From positions 215,547-279,546 of the forward strand of contig JAIELX010000001.1 of NCBI GenBank assembly GCA_019752635.1: a stretch of 64,000 nt of DNA, read 5' to 3'. Within the stretch, counting starts at the first letter, position 1; every line of letters begins with the position of its first letter. Source of the DNA: Candidatus Obscuribacterales bacterium. GTDB lineage: Bacteria > Cyanobacteriota > Vampirovibrionia > Obscuribacterales > Obscuribacteraceae. Made by a program: the position numbers and the translations under genes. Under the pieces are notes generated by a model. That model was not told the origin of the DNA and did not search any database. It saw only the letters and a program-made list of their open reading frames with translations. This document shows, piece after piece, positions 36,393-44,647 of the stretch.

Positions 36393-37007
36393 ATGCTGTT
36401 CACGCGACGTGCTGTTATTGGTGGAATGCTGGCGTTGATGGCAACCACATTGACGGCTGGAAATGTAATTGCTGCAGGTGATACTTTGCCGCCAGGAACT
36501 TATGCCAAATTTGTTACCACTGAAGGAACCTTCACTGCCAAGCTCTACACCGAAGAGGCGCCCAAAACGGTCGCTAACTTTGTTGGCCTGGCGGACGGGA
36601 CTAAAGAGTGGAAAGACCCCAAAACGGGGCAGGCAGTCAAGAAGCCGTTCTACAACGGTTTGATTTTTCACCGGATAATCGCTGGTTTCATGCTTCAAGG
36701 CGGATGCCCGATCGGCCAGGGAACTGGTGGACCGGGGTACCAATTTGCCGACGAATTTCATCCGAAGGCTCGTCACAGCAAGGCCGGTATTTTGTCCATG
36801 GCGAACTCAGGTCCGGGCACAAATGGTTCGCAGTTCTTCGTGACGTTGGGACCGACACCTCACCTGGACGACAAACATTCGGTGTTTGGTGAAGTTGTTC
36901 AAGGTATGGACGTTGTCAAAAAGATCGGTTCTGTCAGAACCGGCGCTCAAGATCGTCCGCTCAAAGACGTCGTGATGAAGCAAGTTGTGATCGAAAGGGT
37001 CAAGTAA
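36393..37007 (+). CDS. Secreted cyclophilin with twin-arginine-like signal peptide
   Basis: 204 residues from ATG 36393, with AAAGGAG 5 bases upstream. The N-terminus MLFTRRAVIGGMLALMATT carries an RR before the hydrophobic stretch, as in Tat signals, with cleavage near IAA. The cyclophilin core is canonical: FHRIIAGFMLQGGCP, ADEFHPKARHSKAG, MANSGPGTNGSQFFVTLG and LDDKHSVFGEVV. It isomerises prolines outside the cytoplasm. Differs from the first cyclophilin by an insertion between TKEWKDPKTG and KKPFYNG. Tat use is inferred only from the arginines. Confidence 0.93.
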   Translation: MLFTRRAVIGGMLALMATTLTAGNVIAAGDTLPPGTYAKFVTTEGTFTAKLYTEEAPKTVANFVGLADGTKEWKDPKTGQAVKKPFYNGLIFHRIIAGFMLQGGCPIGQGTGGPGYQFADEFHPKARHSKAGILSMANSGPGTNGSQFFVTLGPTPHLDDKHSVFGEVVQGMDVVKKIGSVRTGAQDRPLKDVVMKQVVIERVK

Positions 37008-37047
37008 AACACGAGCTTACGGCTCTGGTCTTGTGCGATCTCCAATG

Positions 37048-37078
37048 AAAAATGCGTCGTGAAAGCGGCGCATTTTTT
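37048..37078 (+). terminator. Rho-independent terminator after the cyclophilin gene
   Basis: AAATGCGTCG pairs with CGGCGCATTT (one G-T) around a TGAAAG loop, followed by further Ts. Confidence 0.85.
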
Positions 37079-37157
37079 ATGCACGAAGCGCTGTAGCCTC
37101 TTCCTGCGCGAGGGGAGCCTTCCTCGGTTACAAGAAACCGCCGCGGCCGGAGCGACA

Positions 37158-37193
37158 TAAAAATCGGGTGGGAAGTTGAAGCTTCCCACCCGA
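37158..37193 (-). terminator. Rho-independent terminator of the small membrane protein gene
   Basis: A perfect 12-bp stem, TCGGGTGGGAAG with its complement, followed on the minus strand by TTTTTATG. It is 32 bases beyond the stop of the gene at 37225. Confidence 0.85.
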
Positions 37194-37224
37194 CCATAAT
37201 TGCGCCTTCCCGGAGTGAGCGATG

Positions 37225-37470
37225 TTAGCGAAGGTCGTCGTAGTGCTTTTCATCGACAATGAAGCCGACGTAGAGTCCTACTAAACTACCTACAATCAAT
37301 CCCCACCATAAACCGGTATCCCAACCGAACACCGGCGCCACAGACGCCGGTTGCGGCCAGTACGGAATAACCGCAACTTGCAATGCCACAATAATTGCGC
37401 CAGCAACTCCCATCACCAACATGCCGATAACGGGAGAACTCATTCCAGAAGTAGTTTCTTTATTTGCCAT
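37225..37470 (-). CDS. Small two-transmembrane protein (81 aa)
   Basis: 81 residues with two hydrophobic segments (about 15-33 and 49-69) flanking a proline-rich loop, PYWPQPASVAPVFGWDTG. The C-terminus DEKHYDDLR is charged and probably cytoplasmic. No family recognised. A clear terminator follows. No partner gene on either side. Could be a stress-related or structural inner-membrane protein; nothing more can be said. Confidence 0.7.
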   Translation of the reverse strand: MANKETTSGMSSPVIGMLVMGVAGAIIVALQVAVIPYWPQPASVAPVFGWDTGLWWGLIVGSLVGLYVGFIVDEKHYDDLR

Positions 37471-37593
37471 TTTTGCACCGAGGCATTCCTGTCAGTGAAG
37501 CAGTATAACAGCCCATACCAATTGCGTTTCCGCAGTTAACGGATCGTTATCTGTGCATGGAGATTATGAATCTGTAAGCTACATAAAAAAGGG

Positions 37594-38130
37594 TCATTCG
37601 GCGAAACATAAAACGGCAATGCCGGCGACGGTCTTTGCATCGCGCACCAATCTTTGCTGCACCATCTTCCAGGCTTCTTTCAAGGTTACGATGATGACTT
37701 CCGTTTCTTCATCGGCATCAAGATTTTTTCCTTGCCAAGTCAAATCAGTGGCCTGATAAAACGTGAGCAATTCGTTGCAAAATCCCGGTGCCGAATACAT
37801 AGGAGGAAGCTCTTTCCATGTGGTGGCAAAATACCCGGTTTCTTCCGTCAACTCTCGCTTTGCCGCTACAAATCGATCCTCTCCGAGCTCGACACGTCCG
37901 GCCGGCAGTTCGATAATTTCTTCATCTACAGCAAATCGATACTGCCGGATGAGAATCACCTTATCGGGGTCCGGTTGACCACAAATAACTACTCCACCAT
38001 TGTGCTCAACAACTTCTCTGGTGATAGGCTCTTGATCAGGTTTCTTCAAGAAATCTCTGCGTACGTTAAAGATGTATCCATCGAAAATGCGTTCGGTGCC
38101 GATAACATCATTCCGATTGTAGAGAACCAC
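37594..38130 (-). CDS. NUDIX hydrolase (ADP-ribose pyrophosphatase type)
   Basis: 178 residues. The Nudix box is complete: GRVELGEDRFVAAKRELTEETG fits G-x5-E-x7-REUxEExGU. Upstream, VVEHNGGVVICGQ and IIELPAG, and downstream PGFCNELLTFYQA, match ADP-ribose pyrophosphatases, which cleave ADP-ribose into AMP and ribose-5-phosphate. It is divergent from folC with 50 bases between, so the two promoters must overlap. No signal peptide. Confidence 0.9.
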   Translation of the reverse strand: MVLYNRNDVIGTERIFDGYIFNVRRDFLKKPDQEPITREVVEHNGGVVICGQPDPDKVILIRQYRFAVDEEIIELPAGRVELGEDRFVAAKRELTEETGYFATTWKELPPMYSAPGFCNELLTFYQATDLTWQGKNLDADEETEVIIVTLKEAWKMVQQRLVRDAKTVAGIAVLCFAE

Positions 38131-38180
38131 TGGTTTCGCCTCCGCAGATATAGCCCCCGATCATATCCGGTATTCAAGAA

Positions 38181-39563
38181 ATGGACTATGCGCAAGCGAT
38201 TGCATACATTGAAAGTCTTTCTCCCGTCTCTTTGAAGCCGGCGGCGGGCGCGGAGAGTCTTGCCTCGACTCCATCGCTGGAGCGTATGAAGCTTTTCTTG
38301 AAGGAAGATGGTGACCCTCAGAACGCCTATCCCGTCTTGCACATTGGAGGGACTAATGGCAAGGGGTCGGTCACGGCAATGGTCGACAGCGTTCTGACCG
38401 CTGCCGGCGCGAGACCGGGGCGATACATCGGTCCGCATTTACTGCGGTGGAATGAGCGCTATCATGTCAACGGCGTGTCGATAAGTGATTCGGAATTAGC
38501 TCGTTATGCCGAAACGGTGCGTCGCCAATCGGAGGCTTTTGGTGCGCGGCATCCGGAGTTTGGCGAGCTGACCTGGTTTGAGTTTCTGACAGCAATGGGC
38601 TTTGCTTACTTTGCCGAGCAGAATGTGGACTACGCCGTGATGGAAGTAGGGCTTGGCGGGCTTTGGGACGCGACCAATGCAGTGAAGTCGCCGCTGGTGA
38701 CTTGCATTGTCACCGTGGGCATGGACCACATGCACATTCTTGGACCGACCATCGAGGCGATCGCTACCGAAAAGGCCGGAATCATTAAGCCCGGGATTCC
38801 GGTTGTGACAGCCGCTACGGGGGCGGCGCTGGAGATCATTCGCCGGAAAGCAACGCAATGTGGTGCGCCGCTGATTGTTTGTTCATTTCCGGACCAGTCT
38901 CAATACTCGTTGGAAATATCGAACGACGCGGATACTGCTTACATCAGATTGCCCATTCTATGCCGCCGGTTCATTACTCCGGAGCTGCTGGCTGGTCTGA
39001 AGGGTGGCTATCAGATGCAAAATGCAGTGGTGGCTTGTGTGGTGCTGGCAGTTTGTCAGATGCGACAGAAGAACGCGATTGATTTGTCGCAACATGTGCA
39101 GACCGGTTTCTCTCAACTGTTCTGGCCCGGGAGGTTTCAGTACCTTCCCGAGCACGGCGTGCTGCTTGACGGTGCCCACAACTTGCCCGGTGCCGTGGCG
39201 CTGAGAGCTGCGCTGGATCTGTCTTTCCCTGAAAGAAGGTCCTTTGTGCTGAGTGCTTACCAGAACAAGGATGTTCCGGAAATGCTCGCCTCGCTTTTGC
39301 GCCCGGGCGATTGCGTCTACGCCGGCGAAACATCCGGCCGGCGTCCCGTTTTCTCTGCCGGCGACATTGCAAAATGCGCAGACAAATTAGGATGCGAGGC
39401 CCGGGCGCATGATTCTGTCCGCTCGGCATTTGACGCGGCTGTGGCGAGAAAACGCATTAACGAGACTATAGTCTGCACCGGTTCCTTCGTCACCGTAAAG
39501 GAAGCATTGCTAGCCCTTGGCTGCACTCGAGTAGAGGACTCCCGCCTCCTCACCCGCTCCTGA
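38181..39563 (+). CDS. folC: Folylpolyglutamate / dihydrofolate synthase
   Basis: 460 residues of the Mur ligase family. P-loop LHIGGTNGKGSVTAMVD, the VMEVGLGGLWDATN block with metal- and folate-binding residues, the VGMDHMHILGPTIEAIATEKAGIIK signature, and the C-terminal LLDGAHNLPGAVALRAAL. It ligates glutamate to dihydropteroate or to folates using ATP. The usual GLGGRLDATN reads GLGGLWDATN, a small family variation. ATG is 50 bases from the divergent NUDIX gene. Confidence 0.93.
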   Translation: MDYAQAIAYIESLSPVSLKPAAGAESLASTPSLERMKLFLKEDGDPQNAYPVLHIGGTNGKGSVTAMVDSVLTAAGARPGRYIGPHLLRWNERYHVNGVSISDSELARYAETVRRQSEAFGARHPEFGELTWFEFLTAMGFAYFAEQNVDYAVMEVGLGGLWDATNAVKSPLVTCIVTVGMDHMHILGPTIEAIATEKAGIIKPGIPVVTAATGAALEIIRRKATQCGAPLIVCSFPDQSQYSLEISNDADTAYIRLPILCRRFITPELLAGLKGGYQMQNAVVACVVLAVCQMRQKNAIDLSQHVQTGFSQLFWPGRFQYLPEHGVLLDGAHNLPGAVALRAALDLSFPERRSFVLSAYQNKDVPEMLASLLRPGDCVYAGETSGRRPVFSAGDIAKCADKLGCEARAHDSVRSAFDAAVARKRINETIVCTGSFVTVKEALLALGCTRVEDSRLLTRS

Positions 39564-39921
39564 AGTCACTCCCTGTTCATTCTTACTATATGAGAGCGTA
39601 CAATGCTGTCTGCTGTCTCGAAATCCTGTAAATGCTTAGTACATGAATCGAGATTGTGTCGCGCCGGCTCGATTGTGGCGGCTGTGCCAATTAGAGTTCT
39701 GCAGGCCCCGTAAATGTCCGCTTCTCAGGCACAGCACCGGTTAAAGGTGTCTCGGAGCGCATCAGGTCCAACGTAGAAAATTCGCGAAAATTCTGTTTCC
39801 GTCGACAAATGTGTTGGCAAAATGCGCCAAAGTCTCTACGCGGATGAATGGAAGTGGCGATACAGGTTACAATCTCAGGTCGATATTCTTTTTATATAGC
39901 GGGAAGCTAAGCGGTAATTTT
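39564..39921. other. Intergenic region before the repeat protein gene
   Basis: 358 bases with no recognised gene. A TATATAG element at about 39893 lies close before the likely start of the next gene. The frame of that gene is open back to 39811, but those residues look non-native and lack a ribosome binding site. Confidence 0.35.
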
Positions 39922-41634
39922 ATGACTATCACAAGGGAACTCTCCTACAACCTTTCTGGCTCCGTGACGAACATGGGGCTCGGAATCAACGGGACCACCA
40001 TTCGCTTGTATGACTACGAGTATCGAAGCGGGTCGCTTGTGAAGAGATTCCTTGTTGAACAAAGCACCAACCAAAAGGGCGGCTTCAACTTTGACGTGCG
40101 TAAGGGAGTCTATTGTATTGAAGTGGTTCCGGGTGACAACACCAGATTCGCGCGTCAATCGCTCGAAACGATCAAAGTCACAAGTAACACCACATTTAGT
40201 ATCGTACTCAAAGCCGGATTTATCTTATCCGGTATGATTGAGGACCATAAGGGTAACCCCGTTGGCAGCGCTGAGCTATTGGTGTTCGGCATTGAACCGC
40301 ACGTGCTGCGTGTAGCGCAGGAAGTTGCACCTGATGGTTCGTACTCAATTAGCCTGCCGGAAGGTCGTTATTACGTTTGCGTATATTACAAAACTAGAGG
40401 CGCGCAGATTGCGGCCAGGAAAGCTCTTCCGGACAAACCATTCCTGTGTCCCGTGATGGAAGTTGTGGAGCTGTATAAGGACCTGAAGAAAAATTTTGAG
40501 CTACCTGCAATGTTGAATTTTCAGGGCGTTGCCACAAACTCCGCCGGACACCCTGTTTCCGGTGTGCGAGCAACCATACAATCCAGCGAGAAACTTGATG
40601 GTGTTTTTGCCGGACAACTGCCTCTGTCTGTGAGCTGCACTACCGGTAAGGATGGCAAATTCGAAGCAGGGCTGAGAATCGGAAGCTATACGGTTAAGTT
40701 GGAGCCGCCGACCGATTCGCACTTGGCTGAAAAGCAATTCGGCTCGATGCAACTCGACCAGGATCGAACGCGCACATATTCCCTTGATCCGGGACACCAG
40801 TTGAGTGGAAAGATACTTTTCAAAAAGATGCCGGTTGTTGGCGCAAAGGTGACGATGTTAGGTGTTAAGTCCGAATCTTCGCAGTGGACCGATGAAGACG
40901 GGCACTATTGTTTTTCGCTTGCCGGCGGATCATATGAGATGCAGATTTCGTCGCAGCCTCACCCGCTGGGACAAGAAGCCGTTCCGGAGTTGGCTCCCTG
41001 GTTGGGTAACGTGATTCTGGACAAAGATACTGATTACACCGTTGAGATGGATGAAGGACTTTTGGTTGCCGGTCGCGTGCTCGACCCTTCGCGTGAACCG
41101 CGAGCGGGTGTGCTCCTTTCCGTCTATCCTGCCAAAGGCGGGACTGCGGATTCTGCATTACCTGCGCGCATGCCTCTTGCTGTTGGTATTACCGGCAGTG
41201 ACGGTGCGTATGAGTTTAGACTGCGACCGGACTCCTACAAGTTGGTTTTGAACAATCAACCTTCTACTGCGCATGTCATTCATGTCGGCGATTCAGGTAA
41301 AGACAAGGACCTCACGGTTGAAGACGTCTGCGTTGTGACGTTCGAGATTGCCTCCGAGGACGAGATTCCTATTCCGAATTGCTTGATTTCCTACGAGCGG
41401 TATCGTATTGGCGACAGCGACGCTTCCTTAAGTCCTGAGCTGATTGAGCCTACGACCACGGGGGATGACGGCAAGTGCACGATTACCGTATCGGGCGGTA
41501 TCTATTCAGTACACTTTCAGCCGCCTCTCGAGAGCGAGTTTGAAGCGCGCCACCTTCGCCAATTGTCTGTAATTAAGGATATGACGCGGCGAGTGCGCCT
41601 ATCTCGGAAATCGTCTGTACCTTCTGTGGAATAG
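39922..41634 (+). CDS. Carboxypeptidase-regulatory-like repeat protein (570 aa)
   Basis: 570 residues made of about six beta-sandwich repeats of the CarboxypepD_reg/CnaB-like kind: each has a 'G-x-x-x-x-x-x-G-x-P-V/I-x-G-A' opening, a 'T-x-x-x-G-x-Y/F' turn and a 'G-x-Y-x-V-x-V' close, for example GMIEDHKGNPVGSAELLVFG, DGSYSISLPEGRYYVCVYYK and DGAYEFRLRPDSYKLVLNN. There is no signal peptide from the likely start (MTITREL at 39922), so it is probably cytoplasmic or exported by a route not visible; a longer start is possible. Function unknown; the fold usually supports protein or sugar binding. Confidence 0.65.
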   Translation: MTITRELSYNLSGSVTNMGLGINGTTIRLYDYEYRSGSLVKRFLVEQSTNQKGGFNFDVRKGVYCIEVVPGDNTRFARQSLETIKVTSNTTFSIVLKAGFILSGMIEDHKGNPVGSAELLVFGIEPHVLRVAQEVAPDGSYSISLPEGRYYVCVYYKTRGAQIAARKALPDKPFLCPVMEVVELYKDLKKNFELPAMLNFQGVATNSAGHPVSGVRATIQSSEKLDGVFAGQLPLSVSCTTGKDGKFEAGLRIGSYTVKLEPPTDSHLAEKQFGSMQLDQDRTRTYSLDPGHQLSGKILFKKMPVVGAKVTMLGVKSESSQWTDEDGHYCFSLAGGSYEMQISSQPHPLGQEAVPELAPWLGNVILDKDTDYTVEMDEGLLVAGRVLDPSREPRAGVLLSVYPAKGGTADSALPARMPLAVGITGSDGAYEFRLRPDSYKLVLNNQPSTAHVIHVGDSGKDKDLTVEDVCVVTFEIASEDEIPIPNCLISYERYRIGDSDASLSPELIEPTTTGDDGKCTITVSGGIYSVHFQPPLESEFEARHLRQLSVIKDMTRRVRLSRKSSVPSVE

Positions 41635-41645
41635 CAGAAGTCATT

Positions 41646-41781
41646 GTCGGCAAATCGCGAGAAAACGCGACTAAGTTACCGAAAGGTCTCGATTCAAAGG
41701 GGGCTCGGGACGTTGGCGCCTACTCCGAGCCGCGTGTCAGCAATTCTCGGGAAAAGTTGACCGGATGGCCGAAAGGTTTTG
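41646..41781. repeat. Diverged direct repeat pair (about 46 nt each)
   Basis: Two copies, 41646-41691 and 41736-41781, share about two thirds of positions, including GAAAA and CCGAAAGGT near their ends. Between them a stem GGCTCGG/CCGAGCC spans about 30 bases. No coding frame crosses them. They may be remnants of a duplicated regulatory or structured RNA element. Confidence 0.35.
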
Positions 41782-41846
41782 GAATGCAGCGAGCGAGCTT
41801 CATCAGTTTCGTTTGTTTCGAAGCCTTCAATTTAATCTTCCACTAT

Positions 41847-41870
41847 TACACAAAATCGTTTAATTGTGTA
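41847..41870. promoter_or_regulatory. Probable ArsR/SmtB-type operator
   Basis: A 7-base inverted repeat, TACACAA and TTGTGTA, separated by 10 bases, ends 10 bases before the arsR-like start. ArsR/SmtB repressors bind imperfect inverted repeats of this size that overlap their own promoter. The position makes autorepression of the two-gene cassette likely. Confidence 0.65.
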
Positions 41871-41880
41871 TGATGTAGAT

Positions 41881-42267
41881 ATGGAAACCGAACTTCAACA
41901 TGAACACAAACCCAAGCAAACCTGCTGCCCGGTGCATGTAACCTTGCCTGAGCAGGAGCCGATAACTGCTGACAAAGCAGCCGAACTCGAGGATTTGTTC
42001 AAGATACTGGCTAACGATACGCGACTTCGACTCTTGCATACGTTGGCGAGAGTTGAGGAAATGTGTGTATGCGACCTGGCGCAAGCTGTTGAAATGACAC
42101 CGCAAGCCATTTCAAACCAGCTCCAACGCCTGTCTGATCGAGGAATCGTCGCAACGCGCCGTGCGGGCAACATGATCTACTACCGAGTCGTAGATGAGTG
42201 CATCATCGGGTTACTGCAAAAAGCCATGTGTCTCTTAGATGACAGCGAGAAGTTAGGTAATAGGTAA
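41881..42267 (+). CDS. ArsR/SmtB-family metal-responsive repressor
   Basis: 128 residues from ATG 41881 (a GTG five codons upstream would read through part of the operator's flank). Winged helix: LFKILANDTRLRLLHTLARV, then EEMCVCDLAQAVEMTPQAIS as recognition helix and QRLSDRGIVATRRAGNMIYY as wing. CVCDLA supplies two cysteines at the alpha-3 metal site, as in ArsR and CadC; the N-terminus adds HEHKPKQTCCPVH, giving a CadC-like alpha-3N site for soft metals such as Cd, Pb or Zn. It dissociates from DNA on metal binding. It is followed after 17 bases by the metallothionein-like gene, the SmtB-SmtA logic. Confidence 0.87.
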   Translation: METELQHEHKPKQTCCPVHVTLPEQEPITADKAAELEDLFKILANDTRLRLLHTLARVEEMCVCDLAQAVEMTPQAISNQLQRLSDRGIVATRRAGNMIYYRVVDECIIGLLQKAMCLLDDSEKLGNR

Positions 42268-42284
42268 AAATAGGAGTTCTCAAA

Positions 42285-42437
42285 ATGGCTGATTCTACTT
42301 GTTGTAAATGCTGCGACACTAAGGATTGTACGCCTTGTAAAGGCTGCGACTGCTGCTGTTGCTGCTGCAAGGAATACAAAGAAGGTGAAAAGTGCAAGTG
42401 CACTTCATCAGAGCAATGTGAACCGGAGAAGAAGTGA
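42285..42437 (+). CDS. Metallothionein-like cysteine-rich protein (50 aa)
   Basis: A 50-residue protein with 16 cysteines, one third of its length, including CCKCC near the start, CTPCKGC, a run of six consecutive cysteines (23-28) and CKC. No aromatic core except one Tyr, no signal peptide. AGGAG lies 8 bases before the ATG. It does not match the SmtA/BmtA pattern with its GATA-like fold that I recall, so it is either a divergent bacterial metallothionein or a new family. It would bind soft metals (Zn, Cd, Cu) under control of the repressor immediately upstream. A strong terminator follows. Confidence 0.8.
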   Translation: MADSTCCKCCDTKDCTPCKGCDCCCCCCKEYKEGEKCKCTSSEQCEPEKK

Positions 42438-42445
42438 AAATGAAA

Positions 42446-42477
42446 CGGGCGCCCCGGAAGCGGGGCGCCCGTTTTTT
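42446..42477 (+). terminator. Strong rho-independent terminator between convergent genes
   Basis: A perfect 10-bp stem, CGGGCGCCCC/GGGGCGCCCG, with loop GGAAGC, then TTTTTT on the plus strand. On the minus strand the stem is followed by TTTCATTTTC, so it may serve the SWIM gene too; its stop codon lies inside the T run. Confidence 0.9.
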
Positions 42478-44647
42478 AACTAGCGGCCGGTGCAATGGCG
42501 TCGAATACGACTTCTCGCATCACCAGGTGAACGACGCATACGTCCAGTAAGCATTTGCCTGCGTGGTCGGCGTTCCGATTCGCGTTGTGCCTCTGACTTT
42601 CCAGTGCTTTGAAAAGTCGGTGAAGCGCGCGCGTGACATCTATGAATCCCAGTTGCGCGCTTTGGTCGGCCAGATTCCGCCACCGCGCCACTGTGTGGTC
42701 GCTGTAGCGCTCCGCTCCTTCGATGAGAATTTCAGCTAGAGCATCTTCTAGCGTTGTGGAAAATGATTGCAAGGGGTGCTCCGCCAGCTCCTCCCTTCGG
42801 GCTTCAACCACCGGAGTCGGTTTTGTTGCAGGCATTACGGGCGATGAATCCACCCATGGTTGAATCAATCTTCGCGAGCTGCCCGATTGCACTACAATCG
42901 AAATCGGACGCACACAGAGTCCTGAGGCCTTCGTTGTGAACATTCCCGCAATAAACATTGGACGAAGTCGTGGCTCTTTCAGGTCTTGCAGGGCTGCTTC
43001 CAGCCCGGCTTTTCCGCGGGAAGTGTATGGATGGTAAAGCGCGCAACGCTGACCGGAAGGATCGATGATCGTTCCTACCAACGCCTGGTGCGCCGTGGAG
43101 AAACGGACGTCCTCGATTCGATTAACCGGGCAGACATGCAGATTCCGCCCCGGGGTTCGCGCGCCGAGATAGGGCGGTGGTTGGAACGCAAGCAGCGTTC
43201 GCAATTCACTCAGGCTCTCCACCAGCACCGGGAAGCGTAATTTTTCCCAATTGTACTGCTGCGGATTCAGCGCTAACGGAGTTGTGCGACCGGCACTGAA
43301 TATTCGAGAAGTTGTTAGCTTCCCTCCCTTGCACAACAGTTGTCCCGCGGCCAGGCCGTGTAGACTGTGGTTGCGCACTACTGCGGCGGATGCAAATTGA
43401 GAGAACGTGCGGTGGTCTTCCGCCTCCTCGGGGGTGTTGAATTGCCGCCTGATTCCAACCAGATACCCCGAATCATCGTCCTGGAAAAATGCAGTAATAG
43501 TAGAGTTGTGTTTGCGTGCATCAACGCCGCAGCCTAATCCGATTAATCGTAACGACGATTGATCCGTCGGTCGGTCGCTGGAGGAACCGGTGATGAAGAC
43601 GGACGGTACAGCTTTTGTACGGCTGGTCAATGCATCATGTCTGGCACATATTTCGCCGACAATGTCCACCACTTTTTCCGGAGAAAAAAGGGCGTCGGCC
43701 GCGAAGTAGCGCTCGCGCTCTTCCAACAGCTCGCTGAGCAGCTCGCTGGTCCAGCGCAACCCCTGGTCTTCGCATCTTTGACGCATCTTCTGAAAGCGAG
43801 TCACAACGGCCGGCGCCAGTCCCGCAAGCCCGAGCGACGTTAGTTCTCGCATCAGTATTTCCATTTCCGTCAATAGCTCCGGTGGTGCCGGTGTCTTATT
43901 TTCGGCGGTATCAACAATGCCTGCGGAACGTCCGCTCAATAGTCGAAACGCAAAAATTGCAAGGGGAACGTGAACACAAGGAGCTTCTTCTACACAATTG
44001 CAGTAAGTGTAGCGACAGTCTCCGGGGACCAGGAAGCGCACGGAGGAGGGAACGGTGAAGAATCGCGCCAGTGGCTTTTGTCCCGTAATGAGCTCGACAA
44101 CTTGTCCTGCTTGGAACAGCTTTTGCGCTCGTTTGAGAACCAGCGGCTTGACTTGTTTTGCAATCAACTCGTCCGACATATCGCCCGGATTCCACCATTC
44201 TCCCGGCACTGTTTCTGCTGTTGCCGTTAACTCCGTCAACGCCGGTGGCGAGAGCGTTGAATCCGTGGGTCCGTTCTCTATTTCGCTTGCTCGTGGTGGC
44301 GATTGCGGAATCACTTCGGCTGATGGCTCTGCCACCATTAATGAAGGTTTGTCTGCCTGAGATTGAATTCGGTGCTGACGTTGGTACGCTAAGACCGAAC
44401 GAACGAGATGTCGACAGATGCTCGTGGCCGGGCAACTGCAGTGAGTGGCGCCCAGCGCCGCATTGGCCGGAAGGTTGCAATCGACTCCATCGGACCAGTG
44501 ACAAAGGAGGTTTCCTTGCTGATCCTCGGTAATGACGACGTTGAACTCATCTTCCTCAATTTCGCGAAGACAACGTTTTACCGTGCCCCTGTTGGACAGC
44601 AGCACAAGGTCATCTTCAGTGAGTGACAACAAGTCTTTTCTTGCCAT
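42476..44647 (-). CDS. yehQ: SWIM zinc-finger protein (YehQ-like)
   Basis: 723 residues. Two SWIM-type CxCx(n)CxH motifs are visible: THCSCPATSICRHLVRSVLA at about 70-90 and YTYCNCVEEAPCVHVPLAIF at about 215-235. A Pro/Ser/Thr-rich linker separates them. The C-terminal 450 residues hold no fold I recognise and end in helices. SWIM fingers bind zinc and nucleic acid or partner proteins. The gene is last in a four-gene operon with MoxR AAA+, DUF5682 and vWA proteins, the same order as E. coli yehL-M-P-Q. The ATG overlaps the vWA stop (TAATG). Confidence 0.8.
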   Translation of the reverse strand: MARKDLLSLTEDDLVLLSNRGTVKRCLREIEEDEFNVVITEDQQGNLLCHWSDGVDCNLPANAALGATHCSCPATSICRHLVRSVLAYQRQHRIQSQADKPSLMVAEPSAEVIPQSPPRASEIENGPTDSTLSPPALTELTATAETVPGEWWNPGDMSDELIAKQVKPLVLKRAQKLFQAGQVVELITGQKPLARFFTVPSSVRFLVPGDCRYTYCNCVEEAPCVHVPLAIFAFRLLSGRSAGIVDTAENKTPAPPELLTEMEILMRELTSLGLAGLAPAVVTRFQKMRQRCEDQGLRWTSELLSELLEERERYFAADALFSPEKVVDIVGEICARHDALTSRTKAVPSVFITGSSSDRPTDQSSLRLIGLGCGVDARKHNSTITAFFQDDDSGYLVGIRRQFNTPEEAEDHRTFSQFASAAVVRNHSLHGLAAGQLLCKGGKLTTSRIFSAGRTTPLALNPQQYNWEKLRFPVLVESLSELRTLLAFQPPPYLGARTPGRNLHVCPVNRIEDVRFSTAHQALVGTIIDPSGQRCALYHPYTSRGKAGLEAALQDLKEPRLRPMFIAGMFTTKASGLCVRPISIVVQSGSSRRLIQPWVDSSPVMPATKPTPVVEARREELAEHPLQSFSTTLEDALAEILIEGAERYSDHTVARWRNLADQSAQLGFIDVTRALHRLFKALESQRHNANRNADHAGKCLLDVCVVHLVMREVVFDAIAPAAS

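Noticed and set aside
43911..44504. A 197-residue minus-strand frame within the SWIM gene
   Set aside because: Same strand, other frame; composition is Arg/Ser-rich and the SWIM protein has the family motifs.
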